From NCBI GenBank assembly GCA_016867255.1, contig VGKB01000016.1:1-15859 (forward strand): DNA of 15,859 nucleotides, in the 5' to 3' direction. Made by a program: the position numbers and the translations under genes. The notes under the pieces are model-generated. The model was not told where the DNA came from. It searched no databases and saw only the letters and a list, made by a program, of their open reading frames with translations. Positions 1 through 6,517 of this stretch are shown here, piece after piece (within the stretch, counting starts at the first letter, position 1; each line of letters opens with the position of its first letter). Source of the DNA: Candidatus Moraniibacteriota bacterium (GTDB taxonomy: Bacteria; Patescibacteriota; Minisyncoccia; CAIUEV01).

Positions 1-1955
1 GTTTACTTTCTGATGTTTTGTCTCTTAAACCAGGTCAAAGAATAAGATTTGTCGCTACCGACAAATCAATAAGCGAAAACGATTTAAAAAATTTTATTAG
101 CCAAGAGAAAGGTTATTTTGTGGCGGGAAGTGGAGATAGAGCCGAAGACGCCAATTTGGAAAATATTGTCAGTATCGTGCGTGGTGAAAACAGTTTTATG
201 GTGGTGCTTGAAGGAGAGAATCCTCGGATATTGGGGGAATTCAAGGATGAAGATGGGGAAATCAACAGTAATAATACCCGAGTCCTTATGGGCAAGGTGA
301 TCGGGCTGTTGGCAAACAAAAAGAAGGAGGGAAACAATATTTATGTCTTAAACGACAAAAATCAGGAAAACGATGTATCTTTTAACCGGGAAGCTTGTGA
401 AGAAAGCGGAGGAACAGTGACAATATTCCAGAGCGAGTGCGCGGCAAGAAAGGAAGTTTGCGGCCAATCAACAATCTTATGTTCTGATAAGGAGGATGAG
501 ATAATGGGTTGCCAATGTCCCGCCGGGACCTGCCTTAAAGACCAAAAATGTGTGAAAATTGAAAATCTAGGGGAATATTATGACGGAACGGACCAAGACA
601 ACGATGGCGTGGCGGACAGGATTGACCAGTGCCCCAACACGCCGGCGGGTGAAACTGTCAACAGGAGTAAAACTAGCAGCGACTACGGCTGTTCCTGCTC
701 CCAGTTAAAATTAAATGAAATGGCTTGCCCTCCAAGCAGATGCGAGGGGGTATACATGGTGACTTATCCTCCTTTAGGTCAAGACGCGTGCCAAGACGGC
801 AAAAGAACCAAGTACGCGTGCGAGCCAAAAAAAGAACTTAATGAGCAATGCCAGCGATCAATGAACCAACCGAATCCAATTTCTCAAATACAACAGCCAA
901 ACCTTCCCAGCCAGCCAATTCCACCAAGCTCTACTGGTTCTTCCTCTAATAGAGGAGGAAGCGGGTCAAGCTCTTCCGGCAGTGGTGATAGTAGCGGTGG
1001 CGATAGCGGCGGTGGTCAACCCGGTGGCGGTTGTGACAGTTGCAATAGGGGAGGAAACACCGGAACTCCAAACAACACGGGGGATCTTTCTTCAACGCCA
1101 ACTTCAACCATAAAACCTTTAAGCATGCAAGAGGCTTTTGATGGCGGCAATGGTTCTCCTAAAGATCCTTTTCTGATGAGCGACAAAGCGATCCAGGAAG
1201 TTTTTAGTTATGATGAAAACACGGGTAAGCTTGAATTGGATAAAAATTGGGAAGCAAGATTAGGTGTTTTGGGAAAAGACAGTTACGTAAAAATTCCCGA
1301 TAAGGAGAAGGTAATTAAAAATGTTGACAAAAAAAGGAAAGAAAAAGGGCAAAAAGAGTTGACGGACGAGCAAAAAGAAAAACTTGAAAAAGACAAAGAT
1401 GCTATGAAAGCGCCTCAAGGAACGAAAGTGGTCGGGAAAGACGGCAAGGAGAAAACAGTTGACCCCAAAGCAGACAAGAATGACTCTAGTAAGACTACCG
1501 ATAACACGTTAGATTCAGAAGAGCAAGTTTTAAAGGCGCGAACAGCCGGCGATTCCAATTTTGAACCCAGAAATACGTTGGAAAGAGAGGCTAAGAGAAT
1601 GGGGCTGGTAAAAGCTGACGATGGAACATTTATTAAGAAAACCAATGATGATTTTTTTGATCCTAAATTTATGCCCGGGCTTAAAAGATTATCAGACACC
1701 TTAAAAGATCAGGGATATAGAATAGCATTAGTTAGTGGTTTCCGTCCGGGAGCGATAGTTGAGGGAACAAACATTACATCACAACACGCCTATGGCAATG
1801 CGGCGGATATTTATCTAACTGATTTGCAAGGAAAAAAACTTCCTGTAAATTCTCAAACTACAGCTATTGTTAAGGAAGCTGTAAAAACCGTGGGAATAGG
1901 AACACTTAGAACCCCCTATGATTGGGGCTGGCATACCTCCGGAAATGGAAGGTAG
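1..1955 (+). CDS. Secreted Cys-rich protein with thrombospondin type 3 motif and C-terminal M15-like peptidase domain (5' partial)
   Basis: The frame is open to the left window edge and the first possible start inside the window (TTG at 18) has no ribosome binding site, so the N-terminus, probably including a secretion signal, lies outside. Numbering from that TTG: residues about 1-120 are a charged globular region; 127-278 are Cys-rich; 189-211 hold an Asp-rich thrombospondin type 3 calcium-binding motif ending CPNTPAG; about 300-350 are a Ser/Gly linker; 425-510 are highly charged and Lys-rich. The last 100 residues match the M15/VanY D-Ala-D-Ala peptidase pattern: an SGFRP stretch, then SQHAYGNAAD giving the expected zinc ligands H590 and D597, and a terminal WGWH with H639 as third ligand. 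The usual catalytic Glu of the ExWH motif is not present; the end looks more like the M15A/PF08291 type. Likely an extracellular protein that trims or binds peptidoglycan peptides; activity is inferred. Confidence 0.85.
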   Translation, partial: LLSDVLSLKPGQRIRFVATDKSISENDLKNFISQEKGYFVAGSGDRAEDANLENIVSIVRGENSFMVVLEGENPRILGEFKDEDGEINSNNTRVLMGKVIGLLANKKKEGNNIYVLNDKNQENDVSFNREACEESGGTVTIFQSECAARKEVCGQSTILCSDKEDEIMGCQCPAGTCLKDQKCVKIENLGEYYDGTDQDNDGVADRIDQCPNTPAGETVNRSKTSSDYGCSCSQLKLNEMACPPSRCEGVYMVTYPPLGQDACQDGKRTKYACEPKKELNEQCQRSMNQPNPISQIQQPNLPSQPIPPSSTGSSSNRGGSGSSSSGSGDSSGGDSGGGQPGGGCDSCNRGGNTGTPNNTGDLSSTPTSTIKPLSMQEAFDGGNGSPKDPFLMSDKAIQEVFSYDENTGKLELDKNWEARLGVLGKDSYVKIPDKEKVIKNVDKKRKEKGQKELTDEQKEKLEKDKDAMKAPQGTKVVGKDGKEKTVDPKADKNDSSKTTDNTLDSEEQVLKARTAGDSNFEPRNTLEREAKRMGLVKADDGTFIKKTNDDFFDPKFMPGLKRLSDTLKDQGYRIALVSGFRPGAIVEGTNITSQHAYGNAADIYLTDLQGKKLPVNSQTTAIVKEAVKTVGIGTLRTPYDWGWHTSGNGR

Positions 1956-1992
1956 CAATTTTATTCATTCTTAAATCCTAAATCTAATTATC

Positions 1993-2442
1993 ATGTCTAA
2001 AAAAATCCTCCCTACCTTGGAAGAGATCAAAGCTTTGCGCAAGCCGCTTTACAACATTAACCGGACTTACCGCGAAAATTTGAAAGGGATAGATAAGTTT
2101 GCCCTTTGGGTAACGGAAAAAGTCGGCACGGTGGGATTTTTTCTAGCTATGCTTATTTGGACAGTGTTGTGGGTTGGTTGGAATCTTTTGGCTCCCGTGG
2201 AATTGCGCTTTGATCCCTACCCCGCTTTCGTGCTTTGGCTTATTATCTCCAATGCCATTCAAATTCTCCTAATGCCGCTAATATTGCTTGGCCAAAACCT
2301 ACAGGGGAAGTATTCAGGGATACGGGACGAGGCGGACTTTGAAATTAATGTGAAGGCGGAAAGAGAAATTGGAACAATCCTAGCTTATTTGGAGCATCAA
2401 CAGAAAGTACTGGAGAGGATGGAGAAAAAAACAAAAAGATAG
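1993..2442 (+). CDS. DUF1003 family membrane protein
   Basis: 149-residue protein. The centre is a DUF1003 (PF06210) core: two membrane helices at about residues 45-68 and 79-99 separated by a short loop containing FDPYP, the family hallmark, followed by a soluble C-terminal helix rich in Asp and Glu (RDEADFEINVKAEREI) that also matches the family. No function is established for DUF1003, and the sequence gives no catalytic motif. The N-terminal 40 residues are basic and should be cytoplasmic. The ATG at 1993 sits 37 nt after the preceding stop in a spacer of TTAAATC/TAAATC words, and no Shine-Dalgarno is visible. It could be co-transcribed with the peptidase-like gene. Confidence 0.85.
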   Translation: MSKKILPTLEEIKALRKPLYNINRTYRENLKGIDKFALWVTEKVGTVGFFLAMLIWTVLWVGWNLLAPVELRFDPYPAFVLWLIISNAIQILLMPLILLGQNLQGKYSGIRDEADFEINVKAEREIGTILAYLEHQQKVLERMEKKTKR

Positions 2443-2475
2443 GGAAAGAAAAAGCCCGCGGAGATAACCGAGGGC
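2442..2475 (-). terminator. Rho-independent terminator of the minus-strand 74-aa gene
   Basis: Read on the minus strand, GCCCTCGG pairs with CCGCGGGC (one internal mismatch) around a 6-nt loop, followed directly by TTTTTCTTTCC. The uridine run exists only on the minus-strand side, which fixes the orientation. It also abuts the stop codon of the DUF1003 gene. Confidence 0.75.
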
Positions 2476-2503
2476 GATTGTACGGAAGATCATTAATTAT
2501 TCA

Positions 2504-2728
2504 TCATTCATCGGAAGAGGGCGGTCGGGTGAGCCGCTCAAAACGCCGGGCGGCCATTATCCGGCCGTAATTCTCTGGTTTAACGGCCGCGGGCAATCCG
2601 TCTCCCAAAGCTAGGGATTGTTCTTCCTCAAAGAGGCCAAGAGCTTCCCTTTCGTTGTGGATTTTTTCTTCCGGAAGGAGATTTGCCGTTCCTCCTCCGT
2701 GGTCCCAGCAGCCAGTTTCCTTTCGCAT
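2504..2728 (-). CDS. Small acidic hypothetical protein, 74 aa
   Basis: I do not recognise this protein. It has 74 residues, no signal peptide or membrane segment, one Cys near the N-terminus next to WDHGGG, and an acidic middle (LFEEEQSLALGD). It is believed real because of its signals rather than its sequence. The ATG is preceded at ideal spacing by GGAGGTGAT, almost the full anti-Shine-Dalgarno complement and the strongest ribosome site in the window. There is a promoter-like pair about 105-130 nt upstream, and a clean terminator follows the stop. It is a stand-alone minus-strand unit between plus-strand genes, so it is not part of their operon. The strong ribosome site and the long leader suggest high or regulated expression. 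Function unknown. Confidence 0.7.
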   Translation of the reverse strand: MRKETGCWDHGGGTANLLPEEKIHNEREALGLFEEEQSLALGDGLPAAVKPENYGRIMAARRFERLTRPPSSDE

Positions 2729-2822
2729 TAATCACCTCCAACTAAAGATTTGTGATTTTCCCAACTAATCCTCTCCTAGTTTTCGGCGTTCTTTAGGAGG
2801 CCTCCTTAACTCCCTTTTATTA
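2729..2822 (-). promoter_or_regulatory. Leader (5' UTR) of the 74-aa gene with palindrome, hairpin and strong Shine-Dalgarno
   Basis: The approximately 95-nt leader between the predicted minus-strand start site and the ATG contains a perfect 12-nt palindrome AGGAGGCCTCCT (2795-2806), a hairpin with 5-bp arms AACTA/TAGTT (2763-2767 and 2777-2781), and the ribosome site GGAGGTGAT (2731-2739). The CCTCC of the palindrome is complementary to the GGAGG of the ribosome site, so sequestration of the site is possible. I do not recognise a known riboswitch class. Alternatively the palindrome is a DNA operator. Confidence 0.4.
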
Positions 2823-2848
2823 ACTGAGCTTTATACTACTATTATTAT
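2820..2848 (+). promoter_or_regulatory. Candidate promoter for the glycosyltransferase gene
   Basis: TTAACT (2820-2825) and TATTAT (2843-2848) are separated by 17 nt, which puts the start site near 2855 and leaves a leader of roughly 13 nt that just contains AAGGA. The -10 and its flank (TATTATAA) match the -10 at 4524-4529. Confidence 0.45.
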
Positions 2849-2858
2849 AACAGGTCAA
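2830..2858 (-). promoter_or_regulatory. Sigma-70-like promoter for the 74-aa gene
   Basis: On the minus strand TTGACC (2853-2858) is followed after exactly 17 nt by TATAAA (2830-2835). It overlaps the plus-strand promoter for the glycosyltransferase, so the two probably compete. Confidence 0.55.
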
Positions 2859-2867
2859 GGAATTTTT

Positions 2868-4424
2868 ATGAAATATGTTAAAAAATATTCTTTTTATCTT
2901 ATCTTAATATTAGCGTCGGCTTTGCGGCTTTGGCAGCTCAACCGGCGGGATTTTTGGTACGACGAGGCGTTTACGGGAATCGCGGTGAAGGAGAGCTGGA
3001 CGGGGATGCTTAAGATGATAATGGCGGATGTGCACCCGCCGCTTTATTATTTGGCGCTTAAATTTTTTGCTTCTTTTTTCGGCTACAGCGTTTTTGGCAT
3101 TCGGCTGTTTTCAGTGATTTTTGGCGTTCTGTGTATTTTCGCAGTCTATCTTTTCACTAGGGAATTATTTAATAAAAAAGCGGCACTGTATGCCGGTATA
3201 ATTGCGGCTGTTTCTCCTTTCGCGATCCAGTATTCCATGGAAGGGCGGATGTATTCAATGTTCGCGTTTTTTATCATTATGGCGGCGTATTTTTTAGTAA
3301 AACAGTTCCCAGTCCCCAGTGCCCGGTACTCAATCTCAGCTTTTGTAACTACTGGGAAAGGGAAACTAGGCGCTAGAAACTCCATTTTGTTTGGCCTTTT
3401 TCTGGGGCTGGCGGCGCTTACCCATTATATGGGGATTATTTTTATACCAGTTTTCTATGCGGTGTACGGGATGTATAAGTTCCCAGTACTAAGTTCCCAG
3501 TTCCCAGTTAGCAAGAAGCGACTATTAGAGTTATTCAAAAGTTTTTTACCGGATAAAAATATCTTGGTTGGCTATGCCGTCGCCCTGCTGATATTTACTC
3601 CTTGGATTCCCAGTTTTATAAAACATTTGGTGAAAAACGCTGCCAGTAACAGCTTGGATTGGATCCGGCCGGCTAATTTCGGCGATATTGCGGTGAATAT
3701 CCAGATGTTCATTTTTGGTACTCCTTTGGGCGAAATGTCTTCTGGCATGCCGGGACCGAACGAGTTTTACGGAATCGCGGATATCAGTATGTGGATTGCT
3801 GTAACAATATTTATTACAGCAGTTGTCTTATATTTATTTCGTGTAGAGACGAGGTATGCCTCGTCTCTAGAAACGGTACTATTATTGTCTCTCGGTTTTA
3901 TGGTCCTAGTCTGGTTTTTGGGCTTTTTGGGCAAGTATTATTTTGTGGCGCGATATTTGCTGCCGGCCGGTTATTTTATTTTTGTTTTACTAGGGGTCTG
4001 GCTGGCGCGTATCCGGCTTCCCTACCGGGTAATGGCGGCGGGTTTTTACGTTATCCTGTTGTTTTTAACCATTCCACTAGGGTATTCTGAAGGATGGAAT
4101 GAGTTTTCCAAAAATCAGGACAAGTATAAAAATAATGGTTTCTACATTCTCAACGCCTTTGATTATGTCATTGCCAAGTATTATCTTGGCGCTGACCGAT
4201 TTACGCTCTATAACGTGGATTGGCCACCGTATAATCCGGATTATTGGGCGGCCATCGGACCCTCACTAAAAAGAACGGAAAATTTTGAAGATCTTAAAAA
4301 CGATAAGGAGGCTTTGATAATTTCCAACACCCAGTTAGGCGGCCAAGACAACGTGAATTTTGACCCGACTGGCCTGCAATTAATCGCACAATATAAAAAC
4401 ATTTTAATCTACAGGTTTCGTTAG
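2868..4424 (+). CDS. PMT/ArnT-like membrane glycosyltransferase (PMT_2 family)
   Basis: 518-residue integral membrane protein with about a dozen helices. The N-terminal part shows the GT39/GT83 (PF13231) signature: FWYDEA near residue 30, whose acidic residues form the catalytic/acceptor site in the first periplasmic loop, and DVHPPLYY about 25 residues later. The family moves a sugar from a polyprenyl-phosphate carrier onto protein or lipid at the outer face of the membrane; the substrate here cannot be read from sequence. ATG at 2868 follows AAGGA (2857-2861). The gene is unusual in containing three repeat-derived segments, all in-frame and all between predicted membrane helices: about residues 146-168, 204-215 and 326-334. 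Family assignment is firm; the acceptor and donor are not known. Confidence 0.88.
   Translation: MKYVKKYSFYLILILASALRLWQLNRRDFWYDEAFTGIAVKESWTGMLKMIMADVHPPLYYLALKFFASFFGYSVFGIRLFSVIFGVLCIFAVYLFTRELFNKKAALYAGIIAAVSPFAIQYSMEGRMYSMFAFFIIMAAYFLVKQFPVPSARYSISAFVTTGKGKLGARNSILFGLFLGLAALTHYMGIIFIPVFYAVYGMYKFPVLSSQFPVSKKRLLELFKSFLPDKNILVGYAVALLIFTPWIPSFIKHLVKNAASNSLDWIRPANFGDIAVNIQMFIFGTPLGEMSSGMPGPNEFYGIADISMWIAVTIFITAVVLYLFRVETRYASSLETVLLLSLGFMVLVWFLGFLGKYYFVARYLLPAGYFIFVLLGVWLARIRLPYRVMAAGFYVILLFLTIPLGYSEGWNEFSKNQDKYKNNGFYILNAFDYVIAKYYLGADRFTLYNVDWPPYNPDYWAAIGPSLKRTENFEDLKNDKEALIISNTQLGGQDNVNFDPTGLQLIAQYKNILIYRFR
3305..3366 (+). repeat. Repeat-derived in-frame segment 1 in the glycosyltransferase gene
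   Basis: Two imperfect inverted arms, GTTCCCAGTCCCCAGT (3305-3320) and ACTGGGAAAGGGAAAC (3351-3366), flank 30 nt. They encode a non-family stretch beginning QFPVPSARYS in a hydrophilic loop. The TTCCCAGT word recurs at 3479-3510 and 9154-9190. Confidence 0.6.
3479..3510 (+). repeat. TTCCCAGT/AGTACTAAG word repeat inside the glycosyltransferase gene
   Basis: TTCCCAGT occurs three times in 31 nt, with AGTACTAAG between the first two copies. It encodes FPVLSSQFPVS in a loop between membrane segments and keeps the frame. The intergenic block at 9154-9190 is built from the same words. Confidence 0.65.
3844..3869 (+). repeat. Perfect 11-bp palindromic element inside the glycosyltransferase gene
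   Basis: TAGAGACGAGG (3844-3854) and CCTCGTCTCTA (3859-3869) are perfect inverted arms around the loop TATG. It is read in-frame as part of RVETRYASSLET. GTAGAGACG-type palindromes are known as dispersed elements in diverse bacterial genomes (general knowledge, not a search). Confidence 0.75.
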
Positions 4425-4453
4425 CAATTAGCCTGCCCTGTCGAATGACAGAG

Positions 4454-4494
4454 TCGCACAATATAAAAATATTCCGATCTATAAGTTTCAGTAG
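4454..4494 (+). pseudogene. 13-codon echo of the glycosyltransferase C-terminus
   Basis: This 41-nt stretch matches the last 41 nt of the glycosyltransferase gene (4384-4424) at 33 of 41 positions, and seven of the eight differences are transitions. Read with the preceding GG it encodes VAQYKNIPIYKFQ plus a stop, against IAQYKNILIYRFR plus a stop in the intact gene. It is most simply the leftover tail of a deleted tandem paralogue. The 29-nt gap between the two contains a CTGTC/GACAG hairpin. Confidence 0.6.
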
Positions 4495-4500
4495 TTTGGG

Positions 4501-4529
4501 TTGGCAAGGAAAAGAAAAAGTGTTATTAT
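4501..4529 (+). promoter_or_regulatory. Promoter of the SpoIID-domain gene
   Basis: TTGGCA (4501-4506), a 17-nt purine-rich spacer and TATTAT (4524-4529). The predicted start site near 4536 leaves a leader of about 29 nt without a Shine-Dalgarno. Confidence 0.6.
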
Positions 4530-4564
4530 AAGGGGCGCAGAAAAATTGCTTGTAAATTCTGCTT

Positions 4565-5704
4565 ATGCAAAGAAATATAAAAAGAAACATATTCTCGTGG
4601 CTTTTATTGTTAGCAACTTTTATTTTTTTGGTTGTTCCATCTGGCACGGCTCAAGCGGCTAAAGTGACTAAATGGCAGCGGATGTTGGAGCAAAATGGAA
4701 TTGACCGGTCAATTTGGCAAAAATATCTACCCAAGATAACCCGGAAGGAATACAATAAAGCTAAGAAAATAGCGCAAAGCAGCAGCGGGCAAACAAGTCA
4801 AACCTCAGGTTCTTCGTTAGGGCCGGAGATTTCGGTGGGGCTCTGGTATTTTGATAAGTCCGGTATCCTAAAAGTCAAAGCCAATAAGTCCTATAACATA
4901 AAAAACAAAGACGGCAATCTGCTTGGCCAGGTGACAGCGGAAGCGGAGACCAAAGTGGCCTATGACGATGACGGAAAACTGAAAGTCTCCGGGTCAATTG
5001 CCGATACTTCCGTTGACGACAAAGTGACTTTTGACGCAACGGACGGAGACAACTCTTCTCTTGTCTTTGATGTTGACCGGCCGGGCAGCTCCTACGATCA
5101 TTACCGGGGCAAGATTGAGGCCAACTATTACCGCGGCGATGATATTTATAATGGCAACGGAAACAATGTTAGCCAAATTTGGGTTATTAACGAATTGCCA
5201 ATGGAACATTACGTTTGGGGTATGGGGGAAACTACCGGTACCGGACCCAGCGATCACGTGCGGGTGATGGCCACTATTTTCCGCTCTTACGGCTATTGGT
5301 ATTATAAGAATGCAACAAAATATAAACCCTTGGGATTTAAAATCCGCAGTGACGCCGGTTCACAGATTTACCGCGGTTACGATTGGGAGACAAAATATCC
5401 TAATATCCGCAAGGCGGCTGAGGAAACACGGGGGCAAATTGTTGTTTATGACGGGGAGGTGGCACTTACTCCCTACTGCTCTTATACCGACGGAAAGACC
5501 AGATCTCTAAAGGGATATTCTTACCTAAAATCAGTAAAGGATCATAAAAAAGGCAAGAAAAAAGGGCTGAAGCCGGGCGAAGGCGGCAACCATATGTGGG
5601 GAGTTTCGGCGCATGGCGCCTTGGGCTACGCGGAAGATGGCAAGTCATGGGCTTGGATTCTTAAGCATTATTACACGGGAGTGGATGTTAAGGGAGAGTA
5701 TTAG
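4565..5704 (+). CDS. Secreted SpoIID/LytB-domain protein
   Basis: 379 residues. The N-terminus is a signal peptide: basic start, hydrophobic core around residues 10-24, AQA-like cleavage site near residue 32. Residues about 35-75 are a basic helical stretch. The SpoIID/LytB domain (PF08486) occupies the second half: NELPMEHYVWGMGE at 209-222, equivalent to the family's NElplEdYv.GV..E with E222 in the position of the catalytic Glu of SpoIID lytic transglycosylases. A C-terminal block from about 341 (GNHMWGVSAHGALG) followed by ILKHYYTGV is the usual family end. SpoIID cleaves peptide-free glycan strands during sporulation, but many non-sporulating bacteria carry the domain, where it is thought to remodel peptidoglycan. 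The usual GHG.GMSQ.GA motif is altered here, so activity is uncertain. It has its own promoter; the next gene begins 31 nt after its stop. Confidence 0.85.
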   Translation: MQRNIKRNIFSWLLLLATFIFLVVPSGTAQAAKVTKWQRMLEQNGIDRSIWQKYLPKITRKEYNKAKKIAQSSSGQTSQTSGSSLGPEISVGLWYFDKSGILKVKANKSYNIKNKDGNLLGQVTAEAETKVAYDDDGKLKVSGSIADTSVDDKVTFDATDGDNSSLVFDVDRPGSSYDHYRGKIEANYYRGDDIYNGNGNNVSQIWVINELPMEHYVWGMGETTGTGPSDHVRVMATIFRSYGYWYYKNATKYKPLGFKIRSDAGSQIYRGYDWETKYPNIRKAAEETRGQIVVYDGEVALTPYCSYTDGKTRSLKGYSYLKSVKDHKKGKKKGLKPGEGGNHMWGVSAHGALGYAEDGKSWAWILKHYYTGVDVKGEY

Positions 5705-5735
5705 AGTTCCTAAACTTTAACTTTATAAACTCACT

Positions 5736-6281
5736 ATGAAAAAATCAACTTTGCTTCTCACTGTCATTTTTGTGGCCGCATCGGTGGCGGTCATTGGCTA
5801 CGCTTACGTGGTTTTTGGCGACCGGTATTTTAAGGCGGGAGACGGGAAACAAGAAGCGGGAAACGGGAACCAGAATTCTATTATTGACAGTCTGGGTGAT
5901 TATCTGGGGGGCGGAGACAAACAAAATACCGATAATCAGAATATGAACGGCAACCAAAACGGCAACGAAAATATAAACGTCAATTCCAACGCCAGTTCTA
6001 CCGAATCAGGGGGAGTAACCTCAAAAGATTGCGATAATGACTGTGTTAGGTTAAAAGATAACCAGGAGAGATATAAATATTGCCAAGAAGTTTGCGGGGA
6101 TACTGTAGTTTCAAAGAAAAATTCGGAGGCGGAATGCGACGAACTTTCCGGTTTGGAGAAAGATTACTGTTTTCGCGACTTAGCGGTCTCAAAAAAAGAT
6201 TCAGATATTTGCGCTAAAATTGGCGACCAGAAGCTTCAATCCGTCTGCCGCAACCGGGTAACGGAGGAGCTTTTGGAGTAA
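5736..6281 (+). CDS. Membrane-anchored Asn-rich, Cys-rich protein
   Basis: 181 residues, not assigned to a named family. One N-terminal membrane helix (about residues 5-27, MKK start, no clear cleavage site) acts as an anchor. It is followed by a low-complexity linker rich in Asn, Gly and Gln (about 40-88), then a C-terminal domain with eight Cys in two groups of four: CDNDC...YCQEVC, then C at the AEC, DYC, DIC and SVC positions with spacing of roughly 9-13. The second group resembles small Cys-repeat modules common in predicted surface proteins of this kind of organism (inference). The exported compartment makes disulphides likely. The linker coding region at 5835-5873 is a GCGGGAAACGGGAAC word repeat, so part of the linker may be repeat-derived. 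It probably shares the transcript of the SpoIID gene. Confidence 0.7.
   Translation: MKKSTLLLTVIFVAASVAVIGYAYVVFGDRYFKAGDGKQEAGNGNQNSIIDSLGDYLGGGDKQNTDNQNMNGNQNGNENINVNSNASSTESGGVTSKDCDNDCVRLKDNQERYKYCQEVCGDTVVSKKNSEAECDELSGLEKDYCFRDLAVSKKDSDICAKIGDQKLQSVCRNRVTEELLE
5835..5873 (+). repeat. GGGAAACGGGAAC word repeat in the linker of the anchored Cys-rich protein
   Basis: GCGGGAGACGGGAAAC and GCGGGAAACGGGAAC stand in tandem, separated by AAGAA. On the opposite strand this reads TTCCCGTTTCCCGC, close to the TTCCCAGT words at 3479-3510. It encodes the GDGKQEAGNGNQ portion of the linker. Confidence 0.5.
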
Positions 6282-6452
6282 ATTGCCAGACGAGAAGGCA
6301 ATCTGAAATAGTTACAAAGCCCTCCGCCTCAACTCAAGTCAAATAAGTTTTATAATTGTTTATCTGGTCCTGATTCAAACAAGTTGCATCACTTTATATT
6401 TAGTCGGTAGGGCTCCCCGCTAGTAATGTTTATGTTATGCACTTTTTTTTGA
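6282..6452. other. Intergenic stretch without a recognised gene
   Basis: Together with the following promoter and leader it forms a 236-nt gap. It begins with a 6-bp hairpin ATTGCC/GGCAAT (6282-6302) just after the stop; no uridine run follows, so it is a poor intrinsic terminator. A TATAAT occurs at 6351-6356 with no convincing -35. A run of eight T lies at 6443-6450. No tRNA or open reading frame with supporting signals was seen. Confidence 0.5.
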
Positions 6453-6481
6453 TTGTCAAGATTAAAATTTTTGGCTATATT
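6453..6481 (+). promoter_or_regulatory. Promoter of the RmlC-like cupin gene
   Basis: TTGTCA (6453-6458), 17-nt spacer and TATATT (6476-6481). The predicted start site near 6488 gives a leader of about 30 nt that includes the AAGGAG ribosome site at 6507-6512. Confidence 0.6.
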
Positions 6482-6517
6482 AAACTAAGGTTAAAAATAA
6501 ATATCTAAGGAGCGCAC

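Noticed and set aside
4294..4647. 117-codon minus-strand frame across the glycosyltransferase/SpoIID junction
   Set aside because: It is antisense to two well-supported genes and their promoter, and its translation shows no domain or ribosome site.
6282..6452. Possible tRNA or structured RNA in the spacer (GATTCAAAC resembles a T-loop)
   Set aside because: The flanking bases do not form a T-stem or an acceptor stem, and no D- or anticodon arm fits.
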